Part shown: positions 13,301-27,560 of the stretch, in pieces
Position numbering within the stretch: the first letter of the stretch is position 1
Layout: every line of letters begins with the position of its first letter
NCBI GenBank assembly: GCA_013397115.1
Contig: VWZW01004119.1
Location: 1,984,342-2,048,341, forward strand
Reading direction: 5' to 3'
DNA length: 64,000 nt
From: Edolisoma coerulescens
Taxonomy: Eukaryota > Chordata > Aves > Passeriformes > Campephagidae
Program-made: the position numbers and the translations under genes
Notes under the pieces: generated by a model
What the model was told of the DNA's origin: nothing
Database searches by the model: none
What the model saw: only the letters and a program-made list of their open reading frames with translations

Positions 13301-15607
13301 GATTTAGGCAGGCAGAAATTTCAATAGTGCATCCTTGAAAAAGAAATTTATCCATGAACTGGGTTGGGAGATACTGTTAAGGAATATTTTGAAGATGGTT
13401 ATATTCACGTCTGAAAGGAAGTGCTGAGTGTTATGGAAGATTTTATTTGCTTATTTAATCTTTGTTTTTTTCCTGCAACATTCCTTCTTCTCTCTCACTT
13501 CGGTATGTTGGAAATGATAGGAAAAAAAAAAAAGGAAAAAAAAATCTTTCTTTTCTAAGTAATATCTTGTTACTCAGAAGCAGCCTGAACTTACTCAGCA
13601 AGACGTGCCCATTTTCACTGAACAACAATCACAGCGAGACACTTCTGGTTATGTGCAGGCTGACAAGCAGATTAAACAAGATATGTAATTTTCCTGTAAT
13701 CATAAAACAGACAAACACGTTGCAATGTCTATTTAAAATAACAAATTAAGTTGTTCAGCGAGTGATTGCCAACACATAGACAGTGATGTGTGGAAAGATA
13801 CAATAGAGGGTTGAGATGGATCAGGTAAATTTGTGAAGTACAATCCATGTGTCATCATGCTCAGAAGTGCTCACCTTGAGCTGCTCATTTCCAAGTAAAA
13901 CTTCCTGCACCACTTGGTGCTACAAGCCAAGGTTCTCCTACTGATGGGCTGGGCTCTGACACTGTATTAAGACCATTTTTTAAAAATAAATTATAACTAA
14001 CATGACAAAAATCTGGTGCTCAGCCTTCACATGACAGCGTTGTGCTCACAGCAGTTGGTCAGGAGGTGGGACCCAGGACTGCCCAGATGTTTCCTGAGCC
14101 TCAGGGCTGTTCACACATCACAGCCCATCAACCTTTCCTCCACAGGATGCACCAGTTGCTGCATCAGGTGTTCTCAGGTTGAACCAATACTGTTGGGAAA
14201 AAGGCTCAGTTGCCTGATGATTATAGTAATGAAAAAGGGTGGAATTACAGTGATTTGGTAATTCATTTTAGCCAGTCATTTTTTTATGGAAAATTTAGGA
14301 CCAGCCTGGTAGCCAGGACAAAGCACCATTCTCAAGTATCATTTCTCTGCCTCTGCCTTAGAAATATTCTTTTAATATTCCAGGCTTGGGAAGAGATTCT
14401 GCACTCCAGTTTAAGCAACTAGAGTTACCCAACAGCAGTCCTCACTTAGATATCTCAGCTGTGTGAAGGAAAAGACTTGCAGTTACACCCAGGACTTAAA
14501 ACTTGCTTTAGCTTGCTGTCAGAGTTCAGGATGCAGAGTTTTAAGTTGTCATTCTGGGGTCTGATTACCCTGTTGTGAATTGTACAGGAATCCCACACTG
14601 CCTTATGTGGCTGGGCACCTGGGGCTGGCTGCAGACTTGAACTGTAAATGGCTGAGTCTTTAACGTGTCCCAGTTTAGTTTATTTTTCTGAGTGGATGGT
14701 TTATTCTAGGAGCTAATGAAAACCAACATATTTAAATTTGACTCCTCATGCTTCTCTGCTGAATTCAAGTGAGGTCACCTACATCAGGGCTGTAAGGTCA
14801 GGAACCTGATCTCTGATTTCCATGTCTCTTTTTCAGTGGTGCATCTGCCATAACAGCGTTGTGGGCTGAGGTGTCTGACAAAGTTCATTACAGTTGTGTC
14901 ATTTTTCTTTTATGGTAAGATATGAGACACTAATAAAATGACCAACAAATATAAGATAAAAACATGCTGCATTATTTCAATCCAGCAACTGAATTCTATC
15001 AATCAAGCCACTCTTTTCTGCCAGAGAAGCAAACCATGGAACTTTATATTGTGTCTCTAACATCAACAATAACAAACAAACAAAAAACATAGGGTAGATT
15101 ACAACAAAGTCTAATTTGTGAAAGGATTGTACTTCAAAAACTCAAAACATAAACCAGAAAAGAAAAACAAGGCTTACAGCATATGTGTGATAAGAATAGT
15201 CTAGACATCAGTGTATGAATATTGAATCACAAAAACTGAATAACACAGAGATAAGATCAAGTAAATTTATGAAACACAAAGGTGCCGAAAAGAATACAAG
15301 TATTTAAGAGAAAAAAAGAGTGTGCTCCGGGTTCAATTAGAAGAATAGTCCAGTAACACTCTCCCCTAAGTTTTCCTTTGGGTATATTTCAGAGACAAGG
15401 AAAAAAAAGGGATTAATCTTAGGTCCATAATGAAGAATTGTGTTTTAGCATCAGGTAGTATGTTCCTTGAGGAACACGGTGAGGGAACCTCCTGGGTCAC
15501 GTAAATGGTTTCTGGTACTTCAGGGCCCTTTCCATATGCTGCTTTTTGTTGGTCTATCAAGATCCATGTCAAAAGCAAGCACTTATTTTCTGTCCCTGCT
15601 GTTCCCA

Positions 15608-15810
15608 CTTAAAGAGGAGTTCCAGAACCTGATTATGGTAATAGCTAAGAACCTTCTCATTTTCAGCCAGAATTTATTAATGGGCAATTTATACTCATTT
15701 GTACTTCTGCCAATAGCCCTTTAGTTTAAATTGTCTCTTTCCCCGCTGTTGATCCTCTGATATATTCATAGACAGCAGTCATAATTCCTCTTCATTTTCA
15801 TCCCCTGGCA
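15608..15810 (-). mobile_element. Old, diverged CR1 LINE fragment (antisense)
   Basis: The + strand reads gaggagttccagaacctgat...aagaaccttctcatttt...ttcttaatgggcaatttatactcatttgt-like sequence, then ctctgatatattcatagacagcagtcat and cctcttcattttcatcc. This follows the reverse complement of an ancient CR1 3' region seen widely in birds and turtles. Divergence is high and no TSD was seen. It may begin as early as about 15430. Confidence 0.6.
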
Positions 15811-16486
15811 CCAATCAACATGAAAACTTGCAGTCTCCCCTCAGACTGCAGCTCTGCATTCCCCTGCTAATCCCTGAGGCTCTGATTCTGCTTAAAGTTG
15901 AGTTTGTTCTCCATGTATCCATCAGGGAGTGCACAGCTGCAGGCAGCTGCCTCCTGGAAGGAAAGCACTCAGGAGCATCCTGGGGCTTGACATCAACACG
16001 TTCTCCATGGGAAACATTTATCCCAATGCTCTCAGGGGTGTGTTTCCCCTTTTCCCAGGCAGCATTGCACTGGTAGCTCATGGTCACTCTCTGATGAACT
16101 GTGTGACAAGGATCCTTTGTTTTTTCAAATTGAGAAGTCCTGAACTGACAACACAAGCTCTGCTTTTATTCCACTGGTGCATTGTCTGGCACTTTCAACA
16201 TGTAAGCTTAAGCTAATTTCTTTTATTTGCACCGGCTCTGTATTTTGATGTTTTTCAAGAGTACATAATCAGTAAATTTTAATTCAGAGAGTACTGAAAG
16301 ATTGTCAGTACTCAGCATATATTGTCACTACAAAAAGAGCAGGACAAGATTTTTATATTATAGAAGTACTTAGGAAACGTAACTGGGAACCCAGTGCAGC
16401 CAAAAGGCTTCATTACCATGCAAGTGGCTCAGAAATAATGGCAGCTAAATGCATTTTGCTGTGTGCCTCCAGTCTGCTGTCATATG

Positions 16487-16625
16487 GTCATACAGAATCA
16501 CTGGAACATTTGGTTTGGAAGAGACCTTAAAGATCATCTCATTCCAGCCCACACCACCCTGCCAAGGCTTGGGACACTTTCCCCTAGATGAGGTTGCTCA
16601 GGGCCCCATCCAACCTGGCTTTGGT
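16487..16625 (-). mobile_element. CR1 LINE 3'-end fragment (antisense)
   Basis: The + strand reads tcatacagaatcactggaacatttggtttggaagagaccttaaagatcatct, then the cagcccac...gccaaggcttgggacacttt and ccccatccaacctggcttt blocks. This is the reverse complement of a CR1 3' end. Homology fades at about 16625, 15 bases before the recursive-splice-like AG at 16640. Confidence 0.85.
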
Positions 16626-16650
16626 TGTTTTTCCTCTCAGGTAAGACAAA
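16626..16650 (+). promoter_or_regulatory. Recursive (ratchet) splice site-like motif
   Basis: The sequence tgtttttcctctcag|gtaagac has a full pyrimidine tract and CAG acceptor directly abutting a consensus GTAAG donor, so splicing there would leave a zero-length exon. A second donor-like aacag|gtatat lies 17 bases downstream, at 16657/16658. It sits inside the long intron upstream of the first EGF exon and just past an antisense CR1 fragment. Use of the site is an inference. Confidence 0.4.
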
Positions 16651-18029
16651 TCTAACAGGTATATTGGTAAATCTGTTCGTTTTTTGGTTTGGTTTTGTTT
16701 TGTTTTCACAATCCCCAGTAGCCCCCAAAGAAATAAATTCAGTGTTAAGAAACTGCAAGCTGAACTGCTTTTCCCGTTCATAGAAACAGCCAAAACATCA
16801 GAGCATGAGAACCTGGTGTGAACCTTTTGTGAACCTCATGTCGGCTCAGGAGGAGCTGACAGAAAGGATAGTCAGATCAATTGCTTAAACCTTTCATTAA
16901 AAAGCCATTCAAGAGAAGTTAGTTCCTTATATCATTCATCTTGAATGAACTATGGTAAGCAGTGTGTTTCATTGAACACAGAAGGAACAAATGAAGGCAG
17001 GATTTTATTACAGTGAATTCCTGTGGGAGCAGTTTGTCCGGGAAGCTTACAGCTCCTCTGAGTCATTGTCAGAGGTGTATCACTTTAGGGGAGATGAGAT
17101 CAGCAGCATCTTTGCCTGATTGACTACTCTCCTGTGGGACCAGATGCTGGGAAGTTAGAGCAACATGAAAGTCAGGGAGCACGAGATTGACATGGGTGTC
17201 TTTGAGAAAGCAGGGTGGCTTTTGTGGCAGACCTGGATCACAGCTTCAGAGAGCTCATGGAGATGTAGGGAAGTTAAAAACGCTGCCCTTCATGTCTCCT
17301 GTGGAAGAAAGAAAACACTGAACAAAATGACCTAAATCAGAGCTGGATGAATTGTCACTACTCCCTGGGCTTGGGGAAAACAGATCATCCTAAAGACACT
17401 CACAGCTGCTTCTGCTAGCCCGTATTTCTGCAAATCTCACGGCTTGCTCTGCAGCTCCTTGACTTGAACCGTGGGTCTGCCAGAGAGCTATAAAGCTCTC
17501 TCCTGTTATTTCCTTCAGTGCAGCTCCTTCCTTTAAATCTTGCAGCAGAAATACCACACTTTGACAAATTCAGAGGTAGCTGTGATAAAAGTGGAAAGCT
17601 CAGTGATGCTCATTCTTCACTGCCTGTGTACTTTGTAAACCAGTTCTCGCTGAGAAAGGGAGATCAAAGTGGGTGCAGAATTTTAGAAAAGACAAGAAAT
17701 GACAGTCCCTGGCTTTTATCTCTTTAAATGTCCTATCTGGAGCATTAAAAATATCAGTGTTCTGCTTCATGATTTTTCTTTGCCTCCTTACTTCCCAAGA
17801 AACCTGTTACAAATCTAACCAAGTCTTAAATGTATACACTGTCTTCCATAGCTTGTCCTTCAATATTTCAAACATTGCCAGAGGCAGTCAAACTCTGTTT
17901 TCTTCCAAAGGTTTTCAGGATCAGTATTACAGCTATTACAAAACAGCTGGTAAAGTAGAAAATACATTTGCTGTTTTACTGTTTAATGTTTTATTTATTA
18001 AAGGCATCTGGCAGTGGCCTTAATAACGT

Positions 18030-18160
18030 GCCGTAACTTTTGGTCAGTCCTGAAGGGCTCAGGTAGTTGGACTAAATGATTGTTGTAAGTCCCTTCCAAA
18101 TGAAATATTCTTTCCTAATCTAGTCTATTTTATTCTATTGTATTTTGCTAAATTCTATAT
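18030..18160 (+). mobile_element. CR1 LINE 3' end (sense) with ATTCTAT tail
   Basis: The sequence ttttggtcagtcctgaagggctcaggtagttggactaaatgattgttgtaagtcccttccaa is the terminal part of a sense-oriented CR1. It is followed by a degenerate ATTCTATTGTATT-type tail, which is the usual short 3' microsatellite of this family. Confidence 0.8.
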
Positions 18161-18723
18161 ATCCTTACCCTCTACATTGTTATTGTATTTTTTGCTTTTT
18201 CACTTATGGGTTCCCCTGGCAGGGTTAGCAGATCAGAAATAGAGCAAAAATTTCTGAGGCCAGAAACTGTCTGCCACAATAAGGAAACAAAATATATTTG
18301 AAATGATCTTATGAATAATTTAGGGAAGGAGGGGAAAATATTAGTCTGAAGTCAGAAACAGATGGCAGCCAACAGTGGTTCTTTAATGGTTTTGTGGGGA
18401 TGTCTGGTGGATTTGAACAATTCCTGGCTGGCTGCTGTTGCCCTCCAGTTGGAAGCAGTTTTAGTGTGAAACTTGAGGCAAGTGATTGCTTGCTCCTTTT
18501 CCTAGCTGTCTAAAATGAGAGAAGATATGTTGGTTTTCCCTGGTCTTGACAGTGGGCTGTGAAACATGTCTTTTGAGAAAACAAATTTGTAATGATTTCA
18601 TTCACTGATCAATAGGCTCAGACAGTATTCTCAAAAAAGTGAATGTAAAGATTTGTGTAAGAGAAGGAAGTGTAAGAACTCCCAGAGAATCCCTGTTCTA
18701 TCCACAGCACTTCAGCTATCAGG

Positions 18724-19012
18724 GAATTCTGGCATGGTTTGGATTTGAAGGGACCTTAAAAATCATCTAAGTCCAACGCCCCACCATGGGCAGGGACACT
18801 TTCCACCGTTCCAGGTTGCTCCAAGCCCTGTCCAGCCTGGCCTCGGACACTTCCAGGGATGGGGCAGCCACAGCTTCTCTGGGCACCCTGTGCCAGGGCC
18901 TCCCCACCCCCACAGACAAGAATTTCTTCCCAACATCTAATCCAAACCTATCCCCTTTAAGTTTAAAGCCATCCCCCCTTCTTCCCTCACTACATACCCT
19001 TATCAAAGTATC
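18724..19012 (-). mobile_element. CR1 LINE 3' fragment (antisense)
   Basis: The + strand contains ggcatggtttggatttgaagggacc, the ccaccatgggcagggacact block, ggttgctccaagccctgtcc, gggatggggcagccacagc and aatttcttcccaacatctaa in CR1 order, ending near cccttatcaaagta. It is about 290 bp and 5'-truncated. The overlapping ORFs on both strands here are repeat-derived and not genes. Confidence 0.9.
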
Positions 19013-20991
19013 TTTTAATACTTATTTTAAGGACAATGCAGCTATTTTGCTGTTATAAGCCATTCACATGATACTGCAATCACTTAAAATCAATGAAATG
19101 CAACAGTTATTTGTGAAAAAAATGAGCAGATAGACTATTTCTTTTAAAATAATTTTCCCATAATGGACCTCACTTGCCCATTTGTTGTCGCTGTTCTCCA
19201 GCTTTGCTGGGTGTGTGCAGGTCCCACTATTCTGGTTCAAGCTGCTGCCTGGCTGCATCCATCAAGGAAAGAGAGCAAACAAACCAAGTCCTGTGTGTGA
19301 GTCAAATGGTTCTCATCCAGTAGGAGCTCCTGGCTGTGTAGCATCAGACAAATATTGGAGGAAGAAAATTATAGGTGGTAAAGGATGGCTGATCCATTTT
19401 TGCTTAGAAAATGAAATGTGTGTGTAGATTTTGTTCAGATAGACAAATTAAATAAACAGGTACCACCTCGTCTGGTTCCAGCTCCTCACCTCAGCACACA
19501 GAACTATTTCAGGGTACCTTTAGGGAAGTTCCCCAGTTTACCTTCTGCATGGGACTTGTTCTTGGAAAGGTGTAGCAGATTTAAGGACTGGACTAGGGAC
19601 AGGAAACCAACAAAGCCAGCTACAGCCAAAAAATATATTCTCTTCCTATGCACAGGGGCCCAAAAGGCAGAGAAATATACCAGAAACCACTGGGGAAATG
19701 GGCAGATTTAGTGTGTGGTTTATCGACCTCCAGGCAGTCTGCAGACTGTGTGACATGCAGAATTCTAGGGAATGCCCTGAGATAGTTGTGTGAAACCACT
19801 TTCTTTTTAGAAGCGTTGCATTAGAATAAGTAGTAACTTTGTGTTACTTTTCTCCCAAAATTTCAGCTTTATTTTGACAGTGGCAGTCATTCCAGAAAGG
19901 AAGCTCCAGGGCTCAGATGCTGATAGAGACTCTTCTTCATATTCATGTTCATTCTACTCCCAAGTAGAACTCGATGAATAATGATCAGACGGATTAAAAC
20001 TGTTCACAAATTAAAATACAGATTTCTCTTTTTCCTTGGGTCATACACAGTTACTTAAAGCCAGCCCTGTAGCAGAAAGTTCTCTGTCCATTTGCAGGTT
20101 ATTTTCTGATCCATCTGCATAGGTTTTAAAAACATCCTCAGAGCAACTCCTGAAGCTGCATTTCTCAATCCTTTTCTCATTTTCCTGGAGGGAAAAAAAT
20201 GTTGTTCATTAAAACACTGGGTTTTTTGATCAGCAAAATTGTGGAAACACGGCGCACAGCTTGAGGCTTGGAAGTGTTGGAGCGGTTTTTGTTTGGTTTT
20301 GTGCTGTTTCATGCTGGAAAACATTGCAGTCTGTATTTCTACAATATTCCTTCAGTCTGTTAGCATCATTCCTGGTGCTGATGGTGTGTATTTAAGTAGA
20401 TTCTATGAAGCATGTCAGCAGTAATGACATATATAATGTCCACTGTTTATTCAGCATTACACATCCAACGTTAAATTATCAAGGCAGAATGTGTTCCCAT
20501 TGTTTGGTGTGCAGGTTATGTGTGTATCAGTAAATCAAAACAAGCTTTACAAAGTTAGAAAATCAATTGATATGAGGAATAATGAAGACATAGATGTTGA
20601 AACATTTCTCATAATCTTGGTTGTTTTTTATGACTATAATCTAACCACTTCAGGTTTGGTTTTGTTTTGGTTTAGTTTTTTTCCCAAACAATTGTTATGA
20701 CTAATGTGCAAAAAATGGATGTTTAGGAAGAGCATCAGTACACCTCAATAATAAACTTTTGAGCAACTCTTGATAGAAGTAAAATGTTGATTTCTAATGT
20801 TCAACTTGCTGAAATGCAATTTTCGTAACAAGCTTTTTACAGGGTGTGTGTGATAAATTTCCAGCTAATGAAATTGGTGGTGGTGTTTCCTTCCTGAGAC
20901 ACGCACTTAAATATATATAAAAGCTTCTAAAGTTTGGGATTTAGGAATAATACAGACATTTAGTAACATCTTGCTCTGTTACCATTCACAG

Positions 20992-21111
20992 AATTGCTCC
21001 CCAAGTGCCAGCAGATGAATTGCCACTACAAATGTGCCATCACCAGGAACGGCACCAGGTGCTACTGCAGGGATGGATATGAAACAAGTGGTGACGGGAG
21101 AAGCTGCACAG
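20992..21111 (+). CDS. LRP1B: LRP1B coding exon: first EGF-like module
   Basis: This 120-bp exon is bounded by cacag at the acceptor and g|gtaaac at the donor (GT at 21112). It begins with the last two bases of a split codon and ends with the first base of the next, so it is symmetric (phase 1-1). The 39 complete codons read [14 protein letters not shown]... to ...GDGRSC-T and contain six cysteines with EGF-like spacing, including the CYC pair and the GYE...GDG turn near the end. An N-glycosylation sequon, NGT, lies near residue 19. In LRP1 and LRP1B an EGF module follows the two amino-terminal LDLa repeats, in the extracellular part of this endocytic receptor. The alternative frame across the same bases gives only a proline/threonine-rich shadow ORF. 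It joins in frame to the exon at 22442. LRP1B is preferred over LRP1 on the combined evidence of all four exons. Confidence 0.88.
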
Positions 21112-22578
<1,467 letters not shown>

Positions 22579-23396
22579 TAACATCTTTTTACCTTCCCGA
22601 AAATATGTTGTGGTTTGGTCCTAGAGGATTCATATGAAAAGACAGAGATGAGCACAGGTGAGATGAACTCTCCTTCACTCCACCACAAAGAGCCACACAA
22701 CAACCTTAGAAAAAAAATTTCACTTGTTAAGACAATACTCCAAGGGAAATATTAAAAGTTATTATCTGGGTATTATTAATTAAAGCAAAATGCTCAATTC
22801 AGCCAAGATTAGAAGAGTTCCCATCTTCCCTGTTCATAAATAAATCAAAGATTTTCCTCACACAAACAAAAAAAGCTGTTTACTCTGGGAAGACAATGGA
22901 GACAGGGGAAATGATCATGAGGTAATTGTACCCTTAGGATGAAAAAAGACACGAGATTGCTTTGTCCTTGCATTATCCCAAGAGGTGAATTTCCTGATAT
23001 ACATATTCACATGAGGCTTTTTGTTGCTTAGTGCATGTTTTCATTACTTATAGTGGATTGGGTATTTGAGGAAATTAGTCAATTGTGCTTAATGAGGCAA
23101 TAGAGTACGCAGTGTTTTCTTATTCAGCATAATGAATTAACAATACTTTTATATTAAAAATGAAAAAAAATTCCTTAAGGAATTCTTCAACATCCACAGT
23201 GCTGAAGCATATGCAGCTGAGTATGAAGTCATGTTTGTTGTATATATTTTTAAGTCTTGCTTTTTGTAACTATTTTGCCATCAGAAAACAGGAAGGTCTA
23301 GTGATGGTTTTGAGGCTTCCTCACCTAAAGAGCATTACTAAATATGTTCTTACTTGATCAACACTAGGAGTTAAACAGTATTTTCCTTCTTTTGCA

Positions 23397-23444
23397 TTTT
23401 TTTTTTTTTAATCCATACATGGACATTTAAAAAAAAAAAAAAAA
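23397..23444. repeat. Inverted T13 / A16 homopolymer pair
   Basis: T13 (23397-23409) and A16 (23429-23444) face each other across a 19-base spacer and could fold back as an A-U hairpin in the transcript. Confidence 0.9.
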
Positions 23445-25542
23445 TCCACAAATCGATAAGAAAGCCCATTCAAAGTAAAAATAATTTATTATTCTTCTTT
23501 CTCCACTACATGAAAATCAATAACACAATTCCAGATCAGGAAATCTTCATGGTGCCAGTACTGGGCTTGAGACGACCCTTTTAGTTTCCCTTTTTGTGCA
23601 TAGGAAACACAGAGAGCTGTTGGTGTCAAGATGAAACAAATCACATTAATTAGGAACTTCTCTGTATTTTTTACTACTTTATCATGTTTATTTGGCAGTC
23701 GTTTTCACATTTTTTGTTATTTTCAGAAAGGAATCACTACTCATTAATCAGAGAAACCCCTGTAGGACAATACAAACCAGGATCATGGTGCTGCACAGAA
23801 ATGAGTGTTACTCATTACATTGGGGTTTTTGTGTAAACACAAGGTAGCTTTGGATAAGAACAGTATCCAAGAGAAAAAAAGGTGTTTAAGGAAAAAAGAA
23901 ACCCAGCACTTAGAAAAATTATGAATTTTTGTCTTTAAAGAATGTAAAGCAGTTAAGGATGGAAAAAGAGCAACCTCTCTGCTTTGTCTACATTTGGCAA
24001 AAGTCAAAGAGGCAGAGAAAATGAGCTGAGGAACATTCAGCTCTGTGTGTAAGAGCTGTGAAAGATCAGAAGCAGCACTAGAGGTGTAGCTTGGGCTTTC
24101 TGTAGAGCTTTCGATGTTAACAACAGCAGATCTGCTACCAGGGTGAATCCCTGTCCATGCTGAGATCCTGGATACAACACAACCTGAAACACCAAACCAC
24201 CACGTCCCAGCTGGCTCTGGAAATGAACTGGGAAGTTTCTGAACACTGAGGAGCAGTGAGGTGCAGGAGGTGCTGAGCAGGTGACACTTGTTTGTGTCTG
24301 CAGAGCCCTGCCTGGTGCTGGGGACAGTGTGGTGACCCCACAAGGTCCAGCAGCTCCTGCATGGCCTGGGAGCCCGTCCCCACTCAGCCAGCTCTGCACA
24401 TGTGGGGTGGCACAATCAGCAGAGAACTTCTCAGAAGCTGCTCTTTGGTGCCCTTCAGGCAGCCAAACGCTCGGCTGGGAAGGTGGGGAGGTCTCTCCCT
24501 CATTAAATTCTGCATTTTCTTCCTCAGCACAATTAAATAACTCTGGAGCTGAAAGCTTTTAGCTGCACATTCCCTTTGGGAAGGTTGTTAAAATAGGTAT
24601 CAAAACAGCTGGGGGCTCTCTGTGGGTTTTTTCCAGACTTTTTAGCCATATTTTCTTTTATGAATAAAGAAGCAGTTAATGGTTTCTTCTGAGGTGAAAA
24701 TGAAACAAAACAGAGCTTTGCTGAACACAGTTTTAGAACTTATTTGTTTACCAGGTTTTTTTGCCTAAATTTCAAGATCTGCATGTGATGAGAGGAGTAT
24801 TTAAGGAAAGAAAATTACAGAATTGGGAATTTCTAGCTGAGGAAAAGAAATTCATCTGTTTTACAAAAGTTCCTGGTGTGTTTTGTATCTCCAAAGCCAA
24901 TCTGGAGAGAATGCTGTGTGCTAAGAAACATTTGTCATGTAGATAAAGTGGAATGAACTGATAATGACTAAAGAAAAAATTTTTCTAGCATTTAGAGGAA
25001 AAAATCAGCCCTGTTAAACTGATTTGGCACCACAATTTTCTTATAAAATCTCACCGAACTAAGTTTTGAGACTTTAGAAATAAAACAACCCATTTGTGAG
25101 GTGCATTATGGTTAAACATCAAAAATAATGTCAAAATGAAATTGGACTGCTCAGTATTTCTTCAGATTTTTATACTATACATATATTGGTGACAGCAAAG
25201 TCCTTGTGATGTACAATGCATATCCCAGGAAAAAGGGGTCTAAGCCTTTCATATCATCGTGGTGGAAAAAATAGAAAATGCTGACATTTCTGAGGTTTTT
25301 CTTCCAGATGAGAAGTCTGTGGCAGTGCAAAACACCTTCATTTCTCATTTGTTGTGGCATCACTTATTGATCTGTATTTTAGACAAGATCAGGTAGGAGG
25401 GAAATGCAAGGCTTTCATCTTTTTCACTACTCTATCTTAAACATAATTCAAAGGAGGATGCTTTCATTTTAGTCAAGAAGGATGAATCATAAAACTTCCC
25501 TGGATTAAAGAGCTATTCACTTCTTATCTTTCCTATAAAATG

Positions 25543-25585
<43 letters not shown>
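25543..25585. repeat. A43 homopolymer tract
   Basis: There are 43 consecutive A residues on the + strand. No upstream gene-like or retroposon sequence and no target-site duplication was recognised, so it is listed as simple repeat. It creates a poly-Phe shadow ORF on the minus strand. Confidence 0.97.
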
Positions 25586-25587
<2 letters not shown>

Positions 25588-27339
25588 GAAACTTGTGAAA
25601 AAATAACTCGCATGAAGTCCACTTGTTTGAAAAGCTGCTGTCAGCTCACTGTAACTCACCCTAAATCTGTCCACTAAACTTTTAAGCTTTGCAGAATCTG
25701 TTCTCAAGGAACAGACAAGCAGTTTTTGTGAGGGTGAAGACATGATTTCTTTAGTATCTCCTGTTTTTTCATCTGCATTATGCTATACAGTAAGTTGGTT
25801 TATATATTTTTGTATGAAATTTTAATATTCTTGTAGAGTTTTATCATTTAATATATTATGTTTTTCAAATTATGAAATCAGCCTTTATCTGAGCAACACT
25901 GAAGGAAGCAGGTAATCTACCCTACTGGGAAAAAACATGATTAACTGCTTTAATCCTTTGAATTTTTTAATGTATTTGTGCTTTAAAAACATGATTTCAA
26001 GCCCAGTAATCTAGTTTCTGTATTTTTAGTGTGTAATGGTGCCTGCTGAGCAGAACCTCTTGGCAGTGCCACGAGTCCTTACGACACCTTTGTCCGCAGC
26101 CAGGTTTGATTACACCTGTTGCTCAAGAGGTTTGAAGCTAATTCCTTTGAAGAATTCTCTTATGTCTTAGACCCTAATACCAAAATACAACCTTTCTCTG
26201 GAGTTTAGTGAGGTATTAAATCCTCGTTATAGTTTTCAATAGGTCAGTTCAAAGCAAGAAAAGATACGGTTCTCTCTCACAGCCCTGAACCACCTGGTGG
26301 CTTTGGAACTGCAAACAGCTCCTGTGAGCTGCCTTCTCTTTGAGGTTTTATATATTGCAGGCTGTGGAAATATCCGGCTTAATACAAAGTATAAGAGCAA
26401 AAATAATGATAAAGGTCTTTTCACACTGCTGGTAGTTGGGAAAAGAGTGATTGAATCCAGAAGTAGGCAGTGGTGTTATTTTGTGGGGAGGGAGAAGACG
26501 AGCACAGAGCTGTTGGATGTAAAAATAAATCCCCAGACTCAGCAGGATGCAGATGGAAACACTCCTTTTGTACCAGTCTGGAAAGTCTGGGGTGAGTGGG
26601 TGATAGAACCAGAAGTTCTTAAGCCTGGCTTTCTTCTCGAGGGTAGCAAAAGTTGTTAAGAACAGGGGGAAAGAGAGATTTACAGACAGTGACTGCAAAG
26701 GGACCTACCTGGCAGATTTCAAACAAAAATTTCTTAGCAAGAACCCCCCACTAGCTTATCTTTTGGAAAGGAGAAAACAAACAAGACTAGAGAGCTTCAC
26801 TCGTGGCTTACACCACAAGGGATCGTTTCGCAAAGAAATTCAGTCCCTGCAGCTCTTGGATATCTTCTGAAATTCAAAGAAAAATAATGCTTGGATCTGA
26901 CTGATAGGTGAGTGGAAGTAAATTTGAGGATGATGAGGACAGGCAGTAAGTTCCAAAAGTAATGCTACAGAAGTGTGGCTTTACAAATGTTCACGTGGGA
27001 TTTACTGGAGTGGGACAAGATGTGTACCAAGATCGAATATACATTATGGAATGAGAAAGCATGAGAAAATAGTAAATGAAATCCATGTTAGAAAGAATAC
27101 ACACTTAAACCTCATAGAAATGAAGTTTTCTTATATGATAAAATTAAAAAAAAAAAGAAAGAAATCAGCAAGCAAGATGTTTAAATAAAAGTAGATATTA
27201 CCAAAGAACAGAACACCAACTGCTGTGGCTTTGAGCGAGACCACTGAGCACTGAACTCACTGAAGTATTCTTTTCTCTTTAATCAGACCTGCTGATGAAG
27301 TACCATTTGTCAAATCCTTTTATTTATGCCATTTTTTTT

Positions 27340-27560
27340 CACCATTTAGACATTTGGAATTGCTTAGTGAAAATCTGAGAGCTCCATTAGGTGGATTGTT
27401 GATTGAAAGCGCTACATGTCGATGCAGCATTCAAACATTGATGCATTCCTTTGAAAACAAGCAGATTACATTGGGGTGAGAGCTCCTGACTTGGCAACAC
27501 AAATATTGTTCACATATGCCTGGAACTGCAGCGTTTCTGTGCTTTAAGGTTTCACTGCAC
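27340..27560. promoter_or_regulatory. Candidate conserved noncoding element
   Basis: A non-repetitive block with CpGs in AT-rich surroundings (gaaagcgctacatgtcgatg) and repeated ATTGATG/AACATTGATGCATTCC motifs, about 0.5-0.7 kb upstream of the propeller exon. Function unknown. Confidence 0.25.

Larger units (their letters stand above)
1..20991 (+). other. LRP1B: LRP1B intron (3' part) upstream of the first EGF exon
   Basis: This is non-coding sequence ending at an acceptor (accattcacag, AG at 20990-20991). I looked for LDL-receptor class A exons (DCxDGSDE-type coding), which should precede the EGF module in this family, and found none, so the intron extends past the left edge. It contains CR1 copies at about 15.6, 16.5, 18.1 and 18.8 kb, homopolymer tracts, short tandem duplications and a recursive-splice-like motif at 16640/16641. 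Short ORFs within it have no domain resemblance. Between these listed items, including most of 700-3600, 4000-6000, 10500-15500 and 19000-20900, I see nothing beyond AT-rich single-copy-looking DNA. Confidence 0.8.
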
